Shown piece after piece: positions 43,159-52,101 of a DNA stretch of 64,000 nt; position 1 is the stretch's first letter; each line of letters opens with the position of its first letter. Both the position numbers and the translations under genes were made by a program. The DNA lies in the NCBI GenBank assembly GCA_041920505.1, contig JBHGXV010000052.1, positions 1 through 64,000 of the forward strand, read 5' to 3'. The DNA is from JBHGXV01 sp041920505. GTDB lineage: Bacteria; Bacillota; Bacilli; Brevibacillales; Brevibacillaceae. The notes beneath the pieces were generated by a model. It was not told where the DNA came from, did no database searches, and saw nothing but the letters and a program-made list of their open reading frames with translations.

Positions 43159-44112
43159 ATGGTGGTGTATCGCGGGAAAAGGGTGCTGGTGACCGGCGGA
43201 GCCGGTTTTCTGGGAAGCAATCTGGTCAAACGACTGGCCGACGAGGCCAAGCGGGTATGGGTGCTGGACGATCTGTTCACCGGACGCCGGGATGCGGTGC
43301 CGGAGGCGGACAACGTCCAATTCGTCCACGGCAGCGTGACTGACGCCGCCCTGCTGCGGGAATTGCTGGCTGAAGTAGACTATGTCTTCCACTTTGCGGC
43401 GCGTAACATCACGCTGTCGGCACGACAGCCCGAGAGCGACTTCCGCGTAAATGTGGAAGGAAGTGTACAGATTCTCTTGAACGCGCTGACCCATAAACAC
43501 GTGATCCAGCGGATCGTCTACGCCTCGACCGCGTCCATCTACGGCAACAGCCCGATCCTGCCGGCCAGGGAAGGCAGCTACGACATTTCCGTGCCGTACG
43601 CGGCAAGCAAGCTGTCCGCAGAAGTGTTGGCGATCGCCTACGGCCGGATGTTTCGCCTGCCGGTTACCTGTCTGCGCTTTTCCAATGTGTACGGCCCGGG
43701 ACAGGTGAGCAGCAATCCCTATTGCGGCGTGGTGTCCAAATTTTTTGACGCTGTTCAAAAAGGAGAACCTCTGACGATCTATGGCGACGGCACGCAGACG
43801 CGTGACTTTACGTTTGTGGATGACGCGATGGACGTGACGCTGGCTGCGGGCTGCTCGCCGACGACCGTGGGCGAGGTGTTCAATGTCGGCACCGGTGTCG
43901 AAACCACCGTCAATCGTCTCGCCGAGCTGGTGGGAGAAACCGTCGGCAAACCTCAGTACCCGGTGGTGTATGCGGAAAAACGGGTGATTGACACGGTCTA
44001 CCGGCGCAGCCTGGATTCCGGAAAATTGCGGGAGGCGATCGGATGGACCCCTCGATACTCGCTTGCCGACGGGCTGGACAAAACCTGGGAATGGATGAGT
44101 CGGCAAACATGA
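43159..44112 (+). CDS. NAD-dependent sugar epimerase/dehydratase (extended SDR)
   Basis: 317 residues: TGGAGFLGSNL (cofactor), STASIYG and the catalytic YAASK, plus RFSNVYGPGQ, as in UDP-glucose/GlcNAc 4-epimerases. AAAGGAGG lies so close to the ATG that GTG 43162 or 43165 may be the real start. It lies within the nucleotide-sugar block and overlaps nothing. It may supply a C4-epimer or act on a second sugar; the exact reaction is not fixed by sequence. Confidence 0.85.
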   Translation: MVVYRGKRVLVTGGAGFLGSNLVKRLADEAKRVWVLDDLFTGRRDAVPEADNVQFVHGSVTDAALLRELLAEVDYVFHFAARNITLSARQPESDFRVNVEGSVQILLNALTHKHVIQRIVYASTASIYGNSPILPAREGSYDISVPYAASKLSAEVLAIAYGRMFRLPVTCLRFSNVYGPGQVSSNPYCGVVSKFFDAVQKGEPLTIYGDGTQTRDFTFVDDAMDVTLAAGCSPTTVGEVFNVGTGVETTVNRLAELVGETVGKPQYPVVYAEKRVIDTVYRRSLDSGKLREAIGWTPRYSLADGLDKTWEWMSRQT

Positions 44113-44138
44113 CTCGTGATCAGGAAGGAGAAGCAGGG

Positions 44139-45245
44139 ATGAAAGAGATTCAGTTAGTCGATTTGGCGCCGCAGTGGCGCGAACTTCGCGCCGAGATCAT
44201 GGCTGCGGTGGAGCGGGTGCTGGACAGCGGGCAGTACATCCTGGGCGAACAGGTGTCCAGCTTGGAACGGGAGGTGGCGAGCTTGTGCGGCGTTGCGCAC
44301 GGGATCGGCGTCGCCAATGGCACCGATGCCTTGACCCTGACCCTGCACGCGTTCGGCATCGGCCCCGGGGATGAAGTGATTACGGCGCCGTTTACGTTTT
44401 TCGCCACAGCCGAGGCGATCATGCAAACGGGTGCGACGCCGGTGTTTGCCGACGTCGACCCGCGCACCTACACGCTCGATCCGCTGGAGGTGGAGCGGCA
44501 GATTACGCCCCGCACCAAGGCGATCGTGCCGGTGCATCTGTTCGGGCAGATGGCCGACATGCTGTCCTTGCGGGCGATTGCCGACAAATACGGGCTGATT
44601 CTGGTGGAAGATGCCTGCCAAGCGATCGGGGCGATGCGGGATGGCGGTGGAGTAGGGGTGAGGGGAGACGCGGCTGCCTTTTCTTTCTTCCCGACCAAGA
44701 ACCTGGGGACCTATGGCGACGGCGGCATGGTGGTTCTGCATGACGGCCGGACGGCGGGACTGATTCGGCGGCTGCGCGTGCACGGCAGTGAACGCAAGTA
44801 CATGCACGAGCGATTGGGCTGGAACAGTCGGCTGGACGAACTGCACGCCGCCATCCTGCGGGTGAAGCTGACCAGGCTCGCGGCCTGGACGGATGAGCGC
44901 AGGGCGCTGGCCGCCCGTTACGACGAGTCATTGGCCAATCTGCCGCTCGTGACGCCGTACGTGCCGAAGAACAGCAGGCACGTCTACCACTTGTACACGA
45001 TCGTCACCGAACGGCGGGACGAATTGCAAAAGTGGCTCTTGTCACAGGGGATCGGCTGCGGTGTGTACTATCCCGTTCCGTTGCACCTGCAGCGGGCGCT
45101 CGCCTCGCTGGGGTATCAATCCGGCAGCTTTCCGACAGCGGAGCGGCTGTCAGAACAATCACTCTCCCTGCCGCTGTATCCCGGCATGAGCCAGGCTGAC
45201 CAGGATGTGGTGATTGAGCGTGTCCGTCAGTTTTTCACCCGATAG
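44139..45245 (+). CDS. DegT/DnrJ/EryC1 aminotransferase, WlbC/WbpE-like
   Basis: 368 residues of the PLP sugar-aminotransferase family: VANGTDALTLTLHAFGIGPG, the VPVHLFGQMADM segment, EDACQAIGA, and the PLP lysine in FFPTKNLGTYGDGGM. In this block it would transaminate the 3-keto uronic acid made by the Gfo/Idh enzyme. Start ATG 44139 after AGGAAGGAG; the reading frame extends further upstream into the epimerase gene. Confidence 0.88.
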   Translation: MKEIQLVDLAPQWRELRAEIMAAVERVLDSGQYILGEQVSSLEREVASLCGVAHGIGVANGTDALTLTLHAFGIGPGDEVITAPFTFFATAEAIMQTGATPVFADVDPRTYTLDPLEVERQITPRTKAIVPVHLFGQMADMLSLRAIADKYGLILVEDACQAIGAMRDGGGVGVRGDAAAFSFFPTKNLGTYGDGGMVVLHDGRTAGLIRRLRVHGSERKYMHERLGWNSRLDELHAAILRVKLTRLAAWTDERRALAARYDESLANLPLVTPYVPKNSRHVYHLYTIVTERRDELQKWLLSQGIGCGVYYPVPLHLQRALASLGYQSGSFPTAERLSEQSLSLPLYPGMSQADQDVVIERVRQFFTR

Positions 45246-45368
45246 CGACGGCACAGGAACGGTGCGGGACTCGATTCGCCGTCAGAACCCCCGAACGTCC
45301 GGTCGGCACGACCTGTCGGCCTGTGAACAAATGCTTGGCCAAATTCACGTCTAAAGAGGTGAAGCAAA

Positions 45369-46682
45369 ATGTCAGCATACGAAGAACTGCAAAAAAACAT
45401 CCAGGAAGGGCAAGCGGTATTGGGTGTGGTTGGATTGGGATTCGTCGGATTGCCGCTGGCGGTGGCGAAAGCGCAGGCTGGATATACGGTCATCGGCTTT
45501 GACGTCGACCAGGAAAAAGTGAACGCCATCAATGCCGGGGTTTGCTATATCGACGATGTGCCGGCGCAGGAGTTGGCCGAGCAAGTGGCAGCCGGCCGGC
45601 TCAGCGCGACAAGCGACTTTTCGCTCGTCCGCCGGCTGGACGCGGTCAGTATCTGCGTACCGACGCCGATCGACAGGCACAAACAGCCTGATTTGACCTA
45701 CGTGATACAGGCGGTGACCAGCATTGCCGAAAATGGTCCGGAGCGGTTGCTGGTGATCTTGAGCAGCACCACTTTTCCCGGCACCACCGAAGAAATCGTC
45801 CGGCCCATCCTGGAATCGCACGGTTTGGTTATCGGCAAAAACGGTTTTCTCGCCTACTCGCCCGAGAGGATCGATCCGGGGAACCGGCAATACCAGATCA
45901 AAAAAATCCCCCGCGTCGTCGGCGGGGTGACGCCGCAGTGCACGAATCTGGCTTCCTTGCTGTATGGCCGGGTGCTGCAAGACAAACTGTTCGAGGTGGA
46001 GCGGCCGGCGATTGCGGAGATGGCCAAAATCGTCGAAAACACGTTTCGGCTGGTCAACATCGGGCTGATGAACGAACTGGCCGTGTTGTGCCACAGGATG
46101 CGTCTGGACATCTGGAAAGTGATCGAGGCGGCCAGCACCAAACCGTACGGGTTTTTGCCGTTTTACCCGGGGCCGGGAATCGGCGGCCACTGTATCCCCG
46201 TCGATCCCTATTACCTGGTCTGGAAGGCCAAAGAGTACCGCTACACGACGCATTTGATCGAAAAGGCGGGCGAGATCAACGAATCGATGCCGTCGTTCGT
46301 TGTCCTTCGGATCGCGTCCATTCTCAACGATTTTGGCAAATCACTGAACGGGTCGCGCGTGCTGGTGATCGGCATCGCCTACAAGAAAAACGTCGCAGAC
46401 CTGCGCGAATCCCCGGTGCTGGAGATTCTCGAACTGCTTCAGCAGTACGGCGTCGTCTGGAGTTATCACGACCCGCACATCCCCAGATTTCAACGCTTCG
46501 GCAGACAGGTGGACTCCGTCGCGCTGACGCCGGAAATCATCGCCGGACAGGACCTGATCGTGATCGCCACCGACCACGATGCGATCGACTACCAGCTCGT
46601 GGCCGAACACGCGTACGCGATCTACGACACGCGTAACGTAATGGCAGGCATCAAGACGAAAGGGATGTACTGCAAGTTGTAA
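45369..46682 (+). CDS. UDP-N-acetylglucosamine 6-dehydrogenase-type enzyme (WbpA/TviB-like)
   Basis: 437 residues of the nucleotide-sugar dehydrogenase family: GVVGLGFVGLPLAVAKAQAG, FVG/GFDVD cofactor region and the catalytic cysteine in GIGGHCIPVDPYYLVWKA. The latter context is characteristic of UDP-GlcNAc(A)/ManNAc 6-dehydrogenases that make the uronic acid. AAAGAGGTG precedes the ATG. First step of the proposed UDP-diacetamido-uronic acid pathway. ManNAc as substrate is an alternative. Confidence 0.87.
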   Translation: MSAYEELQKNIQEGQAVLGVVGLGFVGLPLAVAKAQAGYTVIGFDVDQEKVNAINAGVCYIDDVPAQELAEQVAAGRLSATSDFSLVRRLDAVSICVPTPIDRHKQPDLTYVIQAVTSIAENGPERLLVILSSTTFPGTTEEIVRPILESHGLVIGKNGFLAYSPERIDPGNRQYQIKKIPRVVGGVTPQCTNLASLLYGRVLQDKLFEVERPAIAEMAKIVENTFRLVNIGLMNELAVLCHRMRLDIWKVIEAASTKPYGFLPFYPGPGIGGHCIPVDPYYLVWKAKEYRYTTHLIEKAGEINESMPSFVVLRIASILNDFGKSLNGSRVLVIGIAYKKNVADLRESPVLEILELLQQYGVVWSYHDPHIPRFQRFGRQVDSVALTPEIIAGQDLIVIATDHDAIDYQLVAEHAYAIYDTRNVMAGIKTKGMYCKL

Positions 46683-46711
46683 CCAAAACCGTCTGAAGGA
46701 GGGCACCGCTG

Positions 46712-47725
46712 TTGTATCGTGTCTTGCACGCTCCGATTGAGATAGCGGGACAAGTGGGGTTAATATGCCAGCAGTTGCAAAAAAACGGCATTCCCGCCAT
46801 CGGGTACAATACGTTTCGCACCTATCTCGGCTATCAAAAAGGAATTGTGGAAACGGACGCCTACCAGTTGCAGCAAGTGTTTGAACCGGCCCTGGAGACG
46901 TTTGACCTGTTTCACTTTCACAACAGCTACACCTTTTTTGAGGATCATCGCGACCTAATGTGGCTTGCCGAGCGCGGCAAAAAGATCGTGATGCACCATC
47001 GGGGCAATGACGTGCGTTCGTCCGTGCGTGCGCGCAAGGGGGATACATACTTCAACCCGTATGTTTCCACGCACTGTTCGTTTCCCGATGAACAAATTGA
47101 GCGCAATCTGAAGCTGTTTGCCAAATACGTCTCGGCGGTGATCGTCCAGGACTACGAATTGTATCACTACGTGCACGATTATTATCCGCGCGTCTTCGTT
47201 CTGCCCAGGCTGATCAACCTGTCGAAAAAAGAGCCAGTCTATCCGTCGGTCAAGCAGCGTGTTCCCACGATTGTGCACGCCCCGACGGATCGGCGGTTCA
47301 AAGGAAGCGACATCATTGAGCAGGTGCTTGCCGATCTGAAGCGTTCCCATGACTTTCAATATGTGCTGGTGCAAAACATGTCGCACGCGGAAGCGCTTCG
47401 CTGCTATCAAAACGCCGACATTGTCATTGATCAGATTCTCTGCGGCGCCTACGGCAATCTCAGCGTGGAAGCGATGGCTCTGGGCAAGCCGGTGATCGCC
47501 TACATCCGGGACGATCTGGTTGGGACGTATCCGCCCGGCTTGCCCATCGTCTCGGCCAACCCCGATACCTTGAAGGAACAACTCCGTACACTGCTGGAGA
47601 GTCCCGAGCTTCGCCGCGAGCTGGGCAAGCGTGGCCGCCGCTACGTGGAGGCGAACCATGACGCGCCGATCGTGATCCGAAAGCTGATTGGCATGTACAA
47701 CGAACTGATGGGAGAACGCTCGTAA
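46712..47725 (+). CDS. GT4-like glycosyltransferase, type II (copy B)
   Basis: 337 residues starting at TTG 46712 with GAAGGAGGG upstream. Same type-II landmarks: VLHAPIEIAGQVG, FHFHNSYTFF, MHHRGNDVRS, IVHAPTDRRFKGS and IDQILCGAYGNLSVEAMALG. It is followed 14 bp later by DUF4855 copy B, forming a clear gene pair. Type-II copies keep residues around EAMALGKPVIAYIRDDL that form the nucleotide-sugar site in GT4 enzymes. Confidence 0.85.
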   Translation: MYRVLHAPIEIAGQVGLICQQLQKNGIPAIGYNTFRTYLGYQKGIVETDAYQLQQVFEPALETFDLFHFHNSYTFFEDHRDLMWLAERGKKIVMHHRGNDVRSSVRARKGDTYFNPYVSTHCSFPDEQIERNLKLFAKYVSAVIVQDYELYHYVHDYYPRVFVLPRLINLSKKEPVYPSVKQRVPTIVHAPTDRRFKGSDIIEQVLADLKRSHDFQYVLVQNMSHAEALRCYQNADIVIDQILCGAYGNLSVEAMALGKPVIAYIRDDLVGTYPPGLPIVSANPDTLKEQLRTLLESPELRRELGKRGRRYVEANHDAPIVIRKLIGMYNELMGERS

Positions 47726-47739
47726 AGGGAGGGAGATTT

Positions 47740-48732
47740 GTGACGTTTCTGAATCCGGCGACACTTGGTTTGCGAAACCACATCGCCCACTGCCGCTATC
47801 TGTACACCGTCCTCGGCGAACCGGTTTCGCCTTGGACGGCGGAGGAATGGCGGCCGTATCTGGCCTATTGGCGGGACGGCAAGCCGGTTGATGCGATGTT
47901 TGGCGGTCTGTTGCTGGAAGCCGACCGCTCATCGTCCGGCGAGGCTATCTCCGCCCACGCCATCGGGTTCGGCGGGCCGCCGACGTCAGCGGGGTGGCAG
48001 AAGGCGATCGACGAACTGTTTGTGTCCGACGGCAATTTGCCCGCCGCCGTCGCGGTTTCCCGCGAACAGCCGTCGCTTCCTCCGGTGGACATCTGGATCA
48101 CGCTGCCGTATCCTGACGTGACCCGCCAGCCGTTCGGTTCAGTCGGCAAGAAAACCCTTGATTTTCACCTGCGGGAGGAAGACCGGAAGACCGCGCTTAC
48201 CTGGTGGATCGGCGAGGTGCTGTCCGCCTGGAACCAGTTGGACAAATCGCTTTCGGGACACAGGTGCCGACTGTGCGGATTCGCATGGACAAAAAATTCG
48301 TTCGCTCCGGGCGACGAGAAGTTGGTTGGTCAGATCAGCCGCTTTCTGCACGATCGGAAGCTGAAGTTGCTCTGGTGTCAAAACTACGGCACGACAAATG
48401 CGCATCGAGGCAGGGAACTGGGATTTGATCTCATATGCACGCGTCCAACCGTCAACGGCACACCATTGCGAGGCGCCGGGTGGATCGCCTCGGCGGCCAA
48501 ATTATGCCGCATTCACAACCTCGGCATGATCATCTGGGGCGATCCGTTCGTGTCCAACCGGCAACTGGACGACTTTTTGCAAGTGGGCAGACAGATGTTT
48601 TCAGAGGCGTTCCAGCTTTACGAACTGGGCGACAAGGCAGTGTATCAGTTCTGGCGGACGAACGATCCCATCTATCACTCCCTCTACTCGTACATGGCCC
48701 ACTCCGGCACCGTCTCCCGCGGTCAAACGTAA
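47740..48732 (+). CDS. DUF4855-like protein (copy B)
   Basis: 330 residues with VDIWITLPYPDVT, a TWWIGEVLSAWN helix and GFAWTKNSFAPGDEKL where copy A has GFLWLRE. Near the C-terminus it reads LGMIIWGDPF. The acidic residue in the GFxW segment is lost. The N-terminus resembles that of copy A (LTAASLNLQNHICVL in A, TFLNPATLGLRNHIAH here). GTG 47740 follows AAAGGGAGGGAG. Paired with type-II glycosyltransferase copy B. Confidence 0.7.
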   Translation: MTFLNPATLGLRNHIAHCRYLYTVLGEPVSPWTAEEWRPYLAYWRDGKPVDAMFGGLLLEADRSSSGEAISAHAIGFGGPPTSAGWQKAIDELFVSDGNLPAAVAVSREQPSLPPVDIWITLPYPDVTRQPFGSVGKKTLDFHLREEDRKTALTWWIGEVLSAWNQLDKSLSGHRCRLCGFAWTKNSFAPGDEKLVGQISRFLHDRKLKLLWCQNYGTTNAHRGRELGFDLICTRPTVNGTPLRGAGWIASAAKLCRIHNLGMIIWGDPFVSNRQLDDFLQVGRQMFSEAFQLYELGDKAVYQFWRTNDPIYHSLYSYMAHSGTVSRGQT

Positions 48733-48759
48733 TAGTCGAGCGGAAAGGAGGATCTTGAG

Positions 48760-49749
48760 ATGAGAGTGATGCACTGCCCGATCGAGATTGCCGGACAAAT
48801 GGGGACCTTGAGCAAGGGGTTGCAGGCGGCGGGCGTGATTTCGGAAGCGTTCAACACGTTTCATACGTACCTCGGCTACCGTGATTACGTGCACAATATC
48901 GACCTGTTTGAGCTGGAGTGGATTGTGCCCTACGCTTTGCGCTACTTCGATCTGTTTCATTTTCACTACGCGGCGACGATGTTGCAGGATCACTACGATC
49001 TGCAGCAGATTCACGCGCTTGGCAAACCGGTGGTGATGCACCACTGGGGCAACGACGTGCGCACCCACGACGTGGCTACCCGGCACAATCCGTACGCCTA
49101 CACAGGAGACTCTCCGCCGCCGGAAGAGGTCGACGCCAGACTGAAGCTCCTCTCCCGCTACATCGACCATGCGATTGTGCAGGATTACGAAGTCTATCCC
49201 TACGTCACGCCGTATTACAAACACGTTCATGTCTTGCCGATCGCCTTTGACGTGCGGTCTGTCTCCCCTGTTTATCCGAGCCGCAAGGAGACGACGCCGC
49301 TGGTCATCCACGCCCCGACCAATCCGTTGTTTAAAGGCACCGCGCATGTCGAGGCGGCGATTGAGCGGCTTCAGCGGGAAGGTGTGCCGTTCCGTTACCG
49401 CCGGATCGAAAAAATCAGCAACGCGGAAGCGCTGAAGCTGTATCGCGAGGCGGATGTCGTCATCGACCAGATTCTCTGCGGATCGTACGGCTTGCTTGCC
49501 GTCGAAGCGATGAGCATGGGCAAACCGGTGATCGGCTACGTCCGTGAAGACCTGAAAGGGACGTTCCCGGAACCGCCGCCCATTCTCTCGGCCAATCCGG
49601 ATACCGTGTACGACGTGCTCAAAGAGTGTCTGTCAAGTCCGGCGCTAAGGATCGAAACGGGACGCAAGAGCCGGAAGTACGCACAGGCTTACCACGACGT
49701 GCGGGTAGTCGTGCAACAATTGCTTGGCCTTTACCGCAGCCTGGCGTGA
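48760..49749 (+). CDS. GT4-like glycosyltransferase, type II (copy C)
   Basis: 329 residues with VMHCPIEIAGQMG, HFHYAATMLQDH, MHHWGNDVRTHD, IHAPTNPLFKGT and IDQILCGSYGLLAVEAMSMG. AAAGGAGGAT precedes the ATG. Followed by DUF4855 copy C after 57 bp. It is most like copy A in the N-terminal FNTFHTYLGYRDYV segment. Confidence 0.85.
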   Translation: MRVMHCPIEIAGQMGTLSKGLQAAGVISEAFNTFHTYLGYRDYVHNIDLFELEWIVPYALRYFDLFHFHYAATMLQDHYDLQQIHALGKPVVMHHWGNDVRTHDVATRHNPYAYTGDSPPPEEVDARLKLLSRYIDHAIVQDYEVYPYVTPYYKHVHVLPIAFDVRSVSPVYPSRKETTPLVIHAPTNPLFKGTAHVEAAIERLQREGVPFRYRRIEKISNAEALKLYREADVVIDQILCGSYGLLAVEAMSMGKPVIGYVREDLKGTFPEPPPILSANPDTVYDVLKECLSSPALRIETGRKSRKYAQAYHDVRVVVQQLLGLYRSLA

Positions 49750-49806
49750 GGCCTGGAAGCGGCGGATGGCGTCGAGATCCAAACGGGAAGCGAGGGAGTG
49801 CAGATC

Positions 49807-50838
49807 ATGGGACATTTGCAAACGTCGGCGCGGGGGTATCTTGCCCCTGATGCAGGTGGTGCCATTAGCCCCGTCGCCCATTTGCGCTGCGGCGGGGATT
49901 GGCTGGGCAAACACTATAAGCGTTGGAGCCGTTCCGAGATCGAATGCTACATGCGGGATCAGACGACAGCACAGGCAGACAGCTTGTTTCGCAGCTTTCT
50001 GTTTTCGCCCGTCCGGGCCGAGAGCGGACGGTTTCTCGATCCGCTGTTTCGCGGATTTGCTCCGCCACCTGATGTGAGCGACTGGAACGAGTGGCTGCGC
50101 GAACTGTTTTTGTCAGGGCACAATCTGGACGCGCTGTCGCAGTCTGTCACCGGCACAGAGGGGGCGGGCGGAAAGGTGGACGTCTGGATCACCTTGCCGT
50201 ATCCCGATCCAGGCCACAAGTCGTTCGGACAGGCGGACAAAGAGCGTCTGGACTTCAACCGGCAAAGCGATCGGCAACGGGCGCTCGACTGGTGGATCGG
50301 CCGCTTTGTGAAAAAATGGTCCCGTTCCGGCTACGGCGACCGTTTGAGCCTGCGCGGTTTCCGCTGGCCCGCCGCCATGCTGCCCGACGGGGACGTGGAT
50401 CTGGTAACGGCCACGGCGAAGACTGTTCATCGCCACCGCCTGCTGTTCATGTGGCTGCCCAATTACGGTGCTGATCGCGTGACTGACTGGCAACAGTTGG
50501 GTTTTGACATCACCGTTTTGCAACCCAACTACTGCGGCAAAACCCCTCTCGGACGCGAGTGGATCGACAACTGTGCCCTCTTCGCCGCGCATTACGGTTG
50601 CGGGCTGCAAATCGCCTGCGGCAGGGGGCTTCTCTACGACCCGTACCACCTGCACGACTACCTCAATCGCGGTTTGCCGCAATACAAGCGGTATATGAAG
50701 GAGGCGTTTCTCGTCTTCCAGTTCGACCGGGCGGGGATGGAGACGCTGCATCGCGAGCGTTCCCCCTTGTACAAAATGATCAGCGCGTTTGTTCGGGGAA
50801 CGTATGAAAAACAGGCGTACCCGGGAATTCCTTACTAA
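49807..50838 (+). CDS. DUF4855-like protein (copy C)
   Basis: 343 residues with VDVWITLPYPDPGHKSFGQ, LDWWIGRFVKKWS, GFRWPAAMLPDGDVDLV and DITVLQPNYCGKTPLG, then LQIACGRGLLYDPYH. It is closer to copy A in the C-terminal third (YMKEAFLVFQF versus YMNSSLLVYQF) but lacks the GFLWLRE glutamate. ATG 49807 has GAGGGAG eight bases upstream. Last gene of the glycan locus, closed by a 15-bp perfect hairpin. Confidence 0.7.
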   Translation: MGHLQTSARGYLAPDAGGAISPVAHLRCGGDWLGKHYKRWSRSEIECYMRDQTTAQADSLFRSFLFSPVRAESGRFLDPLFRGFAPPPDVSDWNEWLRELFLSGHNLDALSQSVTGTEGAGGKVDVWITLPYPDPGHKSFGQADKERLDFNRQSDRQRALDWWIGRFVKKWSRSGYGDRLSLRGFRWPAAMLPDGDVDLVTATAKTVHRHRLLFMWLPNYGADRVTDWQQLGFDITVLQPNYCGKTPLGREWIDNCALFAAHYGCGLQIACGRGLLYDPYHLHDYLNRGLPQYKRYMKEAFLVFQFDRAGMETLHRERSPLYKMISAFVRGTYEKQAYPGIPY

Positions 50839-50843
50839 CGGCT

Positions 50844-50880
50844 GACGGGATGTTTCACACTGGTGAAACATCCCGTCTTG
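50844..50880. terminator. Strong terminator closing the glycan locus
   Basis: A perfect 15-bp stem GACGGGATGTTTCAC / GTGAAACATCCCGTC with an ACTG loop and TTG on the plus side, between convergent genes. Confidence 0.8.
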
Positions 50881-50889
50881 TTGGGGGCG

Positions 50890-51891
50890 TCAGTTGAGCT
50901 GTACTTCCTTTTCCGGGTCCAGCTTTTTCGCCAACTGCTCTTCGCCTCGGTGAATCCAGCCCGCGAACGAGTCGCGAATCTGTTTTTGCTTGTCGAGATA
51001 GACGACGGCGACGAACATGTAGTGGCTTCGTCCCAGGTTTTTGGCCCGGTAGCGAAGGTCGAACCATCTCACCTCGTAGCCGAAGTCGTGCTCTTTCACC
51101 TCGACGTGCGCGTAACTGGTGAAGGAGAGGAACGCCTGTACCTTGTGGTTCGTTTTCGCCAGCGCCACCAGCTCGTTTTCCGGCCGCCGCACGAACGTGT
51201 CGAGGATCATCACTTCGCCGTCGTGCGTTTCGCCCACGTACCAGTGCGTCGGCGTCTTGACGATCACCGTCCACTGGTTCCAGAAAAACGTCGGAATCAG
51301 TGTGTACTCTCCGGGGATGCCAAGCGTCCGTCTGGTCTGCTCGATTGCCCGTTTGTGCGCCTGGTAGCGGATCACGTAATACCCGGCAATGATCAGATAA
51401 ATCAGCAAAAACAGCGGTCCCGGCCGGGTGCCCGCCGCCCAAAACAGAAAGCCGAGCACGTGCAGGCCAAAAATAAACGGATCAAAGATAAAGATGACGT
51501 CGAAAGCAATCCATTTCTTGGAAATAGGGGATAGACCTTGGGTGCCATACGCGTTGAACAGATCGACGAAGACGTGCAAGCATACGGCGAGAAACGTCCA
51601 GGCGAGCAGGTGCAGCCAGTGCGCTTGCGGCGACAGCGTCTGAATCAGGGCGAAAATGGACAGCGTCCAAACGAAGACGGCCGGAATCGAGTGCGATGCG
51701 CCGCGATGATGCCGGATGTAGGCGGCACTTCCGCACAACCGGGTGAACCCGTCCAGATCGGGCGCCTGCGAACCGATCACGGTTCCGAGCATCACCGCTT
51801 CCGCCAAACCCGGCGTGGAGGCGACCACAGGATCGAGATGCGCCAGCGCCGCCAATCCGAATCCCATGGCAAAATGAGTAGCAGTATCCAT
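50890..51891 (-). CDS. yfhP: YfhP-like membrane-bound metal-dependent hydrolase (YdjM family)
   Basis: 333 residues: N-terminal MDTATHFAMGFGLAALAHLD, QAPDLDGFTR and HHRGASHSIP supply the histidine/aspartate pattern of the YdjM-type putative hydrolases, with four to five membrane helices, followed by a soluble C-terminal domain of about 150 residues. ATG 51891 after AAAGGGGAG is chosen; the frame runs upstream without a ribosome site. yfhP adjoins mutY in Bacillus subtilis, as I recall, and does here divergently. Confidence 0.85.
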   Translation of the reverse strand: MDTATHFAMGFGLAALAHLDPVVASTPGLAEAVMLGTVIGSQAPDLDGFTRLCGSAAYIRHHRGASHSIPAVFVWTLSIFALIQTLSPQAHWLHLLAWTFLAVCLHVFVDLFNAYGTQGLSPISKKWIAFDVIFIFDPFIFGLHVLGFLFWAAGTRPGPLFLLIYLIIAGYYVIRYQAHKRAIEQTRRTLGIPGEYTLIPTFFWNQWTVIVKTPTHWYVGETHDGEVMILDTFVRRPENELVALAKTNHKVQAFLSFTSYAHVEVKEHDFGYEVRWFDLRYRAKNLGRSHYMFVAVVYLDKQKQIRDSFAGWIHRGEEQLAKKLDPEKEVQLN

Positions 51892-52101
51892 GGATAGCAA
51901 GTCTCCCCTTTCAGACGTCACAGGTGTCGCTCTCCTGCAAAAGGAGGAGAACCTCCACCCTGGGATCCAATGGTTCACTCTTCTTATTATAACGGTTCCC
52001 ATCGGCGATTTCTCGGTATTCACAAAAAATCATCCGTGGACGGATGGGGCCTCCTTTCGCTAAGATGAGAAGAGTCAGGCTTCCCGAGGAGGCGACAGGA
52101 C

